From positions 1 through 7,592 of the forward strand of contig CABRZO010000121.1 in the NCBI GenBank assembly GCA_902475455.1: 7,592 bases of DNA, read 5' to 3'. Shown here one piece after another: positions 6,409-7,592 of the stretch (position 1 is the stretch's first letter; every line of letters begins with the position of its first letter). Under the pieces are notes generated by a model, which was not told where the DNA came from, made no database searches, and was given only the letters and a program-made list of their open reading frames with translations. The DNA is from an uncultured Eubacteriales bacterium. GTDB taxonomy: Bacteria > Bacillota > Clostridia > Oscillospirales > Oscillospiraceae. The translations under genes were made by a program, and so were the position numbers.

Positions 6409-6447
6409 AAACAGGCCGGTGCAGTTTGATACTGCACCGGCCTGTTT
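6409..6447. terminator. Bidirectional rho-independent terminator between convergent genes
   Basis: A perfect 17-bp stem (6409-6425 paired with 6431-6447) with a 5-base TTGAT loop. The GC-rich core is flanked by three A-T pairs at the base, so either strand ends in a short T run: TTTCTGT to the right, TTTTGTAT to the left. It starts 8 bases after the stop of the carbonic-anhydrase-like gene and lies about 40 bases beyond the stop of the leftward wall hydrolase gene. It is therefore well placed to end transcription from both sides. The rest of the 85-base gap shows nothing else. Confidence 0.92.
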
Positions 6448-6486
6448 CTGTAAAGCCGACGATTGGATGGGAGGTGCTGGCCTTCC

Positions 6487-7592
6487 TCAATCTGCGTAAT
6501 AGGAGTAGTAAGCCCGTCCATAGTTGGCCCGGAGCTCTTTTACGGAATTGCTCTGATCGGCAGGGCGCTCAAACTGAGTCAAGACAATGTCGGACGCGGT
6601 TTTAACGCTGTCTGCGGATTTCAGGGCTTTCATGACGGTGGGGTAGCTGGCGTTCAATTCCTGCCACAGGAAATCCAACTGCATGTTCAGGTCTCCAATG
6701 GAGGCACCTCTGGATTTGGCGAAATCATACAGCTCCTGCTTGCGGCTCCAATAGGTCCACTGGGCCAGGCCGTATCCGGCGCTGTCCCGGATGAAGGAGT
6801 CTCTGGCGTTGGTATAGCTGGTATACCGATAAGTGCCGTTATCCACGGCGGCGGTGTAGGCGGCATCGTCATAACCCAGCTTGTTTTCAAAGCTGTTCTG
6901 CAAGTTATTGGAGTTCAGTCCGGATTCCGCGAAGAGATTGCCCATCAGGGCGGCGGCTCCGGCATCCGTCATACCTTTGCCGGTCAGATAATTCCAGATG
7001 GTTTCCGCAGTGGCGCTGCTGGAGGGGCGAGCGCCGGTATAAGGAGTGATGGTACTGTAACACAACATGGACTCCCCACGATAGCAGTGGATGTTGTATG
7101 TACCAGTATCATAGTTGTGGTTGGACAGGGGAACGGTATAAGTCCAGTTGCCGGAATTGTAAGTAGCCTCATACCAAACCAGATCATCCTGGCCGTTGTT
7201 GACGCTCCACACAGCAAAGCGAATATTGGTTGAGCTGGTCAGGGAGAGTCCGCTGAGCGTAATATCCAGATAGTCGGTATTGCTGTTCATGGAAACCGTC
7301 ATCTGGGGATTCTCATCCGTCCCGACCCCGGAGTCCAGAATCTGGTCCGCCACCAGGCCCAGCCCTTTGCCTTCGTTGATGTAGTGGAGATAGTATTGCT
7401 TCAGATCGTTGCCGTAGGCGCTGCTCAGAACGGGGTAATTGGTCCGATAGTAGGTCACATTGAAGCTGGCGCTGGCCTGGCGTCCCTCGTCCATACCAAA
7501 CAGAACGAAGTGCCGCAGCAGAGCGGCGTCATCCCAGTTGTAGGCCTTCTTCAGATCGGAATACTTGCTGATGTAGTAGTTGTAGTCGTAGA
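6487..7592 (-). CDS. Surface/secreted cell-wall hydrolase with GBS Bsp-like repeat and phage-tail-lysozyme-type domain (N-terminus beyond window edge)
   Basis: The reading frame stays open to the right edge, so the Met at 7494 is probably internal and the true start lies outside. About 367 residues are visible. In order from the edge: tyrosine-rich units of about 42 residues (YYISKYSDL..., then YYRTNYPVL...); a beta-rich stretch with IRFAVWSVNNGQDDLVWY and GTYNIHCY, typical of the GBS Bsp-like repeat (about 7302-7045); a Ser/Ala linker; and a C-terminal domain (about 7011-6490) with IWNYLTGKGM, AAALMGNLFAESGLN and GYGLAQWT. That pattern fits the phage tail lysozyme / goose-lysozyme-like family, with the Glu encoded at 6925-6927 as the likely catalytic acid. 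It would cleave peptidoglycan glycan strands outside the cell, probably in wall remodelling. The signal peptide would be off the window. Its GC content is visibly lower than that of its neighbours. It runs convergent to the plus-strand group. Confidence 0.85.
   Translation of the reverse strand, partial: YDYNYYISKYSDLKKAYNWDDAALLRHFVLFGMDEGRQASASFNVTYYRTNYPVLSSAYGNDLKQYYLHYINEGKGLGLVADQILDSGVGTDENPQMTVSMNSNTDYLDITLSGLSLTSSTNIRFAVWSVNNGQDDLVWYEATYNSGNWTYTVPLSNHNYDTGTYNIHCYRGESMLCYSTITPYTGARPSSSATAETIWNYLTGKGMTDAGAAALMGNLFAESGLNSNNLQNSFENKLGYDDAAYTAAVDNGTYRYTSYTNARDSFIRDSAGYGLAQWTYWSRKQELYDFAKSRGASIGDLNMQLDFLWQELNASYPTVMKALKSADSVKTASDIVLTQFERPADQSNSVKELRANYGRAYYSYYAD
7357..7587 (-). repeat. Tandem 42-residue tyrosine-rich protein repeat (about 1.8 units seen)
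   Basis: Within the wall hydrolase, the segment starting YYISKYSDLKKAY and that starting YYRTNYPVLSSAY are offset by exactly 42 codons (the YY codons at 7573-7578 and 7447-7452). Each continues with a hydrophobic/aromatic stretch ending in a glycine-containing turn and an EG pair (MDEGRQ; INEGKG). The DNA copies are diverged, so the repeat is evident at protein level. Similar units occur in surface proteins of gut Clostridia and may bind the wall or other surface structures; the function is unknown. More copies may lie past the right edge. Confidence 0.6.

Noticed and set aside
6463..7233. A 256-codon plus-strand open frame antisense to the wall hydrolase.
   Set aside because: It is Gly/Val/Ile-rich without known motifs, while the minus strand carries recognisable domains and a stop next to the terminator.
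1..7592. CRISPR arrays, tRNA or rRNA genes, insertion sequences, attachment sites.
   Set aside because: No spaced direct DNA repeats, cloverleaf-like segments, transposase motifs or flanking inverted repeats were seen when reading both strands by eye.

Overview
The window looks like chromosomal DNA from a GC-rich anaerobic member of the Clostridia. The closest guess is the Oscillospiraceae (Flavonifractor/Lawsonibacter-like gut bacteria). This rests on strong AAAGGAGG-type ribosome binding sites, very high GC in most genes, a clostridial-type molybdopterin oxidoreductase, an LdhA-type fermentative D-lactate dehydrogenase and a wall hydrolase with a GBS Bsp-like repeat. The taxon is an inference; no rRNA or marker gene is present.

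Left part, minus strand (3555 down to 1): an apparent three-gene operon. It runs from an LdhA-like NAD-dependent D-2-hydroxyacid dehydrogenase, to a 710-residue molybdopterin/4Fe-4S oxidoreductase of the DMSO reductase superfamily, to a multi-cluster ferredoxin-like electron-transfer subunit cut by the left edge. The last two genes overlap by 4 bases (ATGA). The catalytic subunit has no twin-arginine signal, so the complex is predicted to be cytoplasmic.

Centre, a divergent control region (3556-3737): it holds a good promoter for the rightward genes, a weaker possible promoter for the leftward operon, and a nested dyad symmetry centred on base 3660 that could be a shared operator.

Right of this, plus strand (3738 to 6401): a MobA-MobB fusion (molybdenum cofactor guanylylation plus a P-loop GTPase), a cytoplasmic type I L-asparaginase and a gamma-class carbonic anhydrase-like hexapeptide protein. 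They are closely spaced and end at a perfect 17-bp hairpin that probably terminates transcription from both sides. MobAB would make the bis-MGD form of the cofactor that the divergent oxidoreductase needs, so the two units appear functionally linked. The asparaginase and carbonic anhydrase have no obvious link to that job.

Right end, minus strand (7592 down to 6487): the C-terminal part of a surface or secreted cell-wall hydrolase, with tyrosine-rich repeats of about 42 residues, a GBS Bsp-like repeat and a phage-tail-lysozyme-type domain. Its base composition is clearly less GC-rich than the rest.

The most interesting item is the dehydrogenase/Mo-enzyme/ferredoxin operon facing its own cofactor-maturation gene: a cytoplasmic Mo (or W) reductase whose substrate cannot be read from the sequence.
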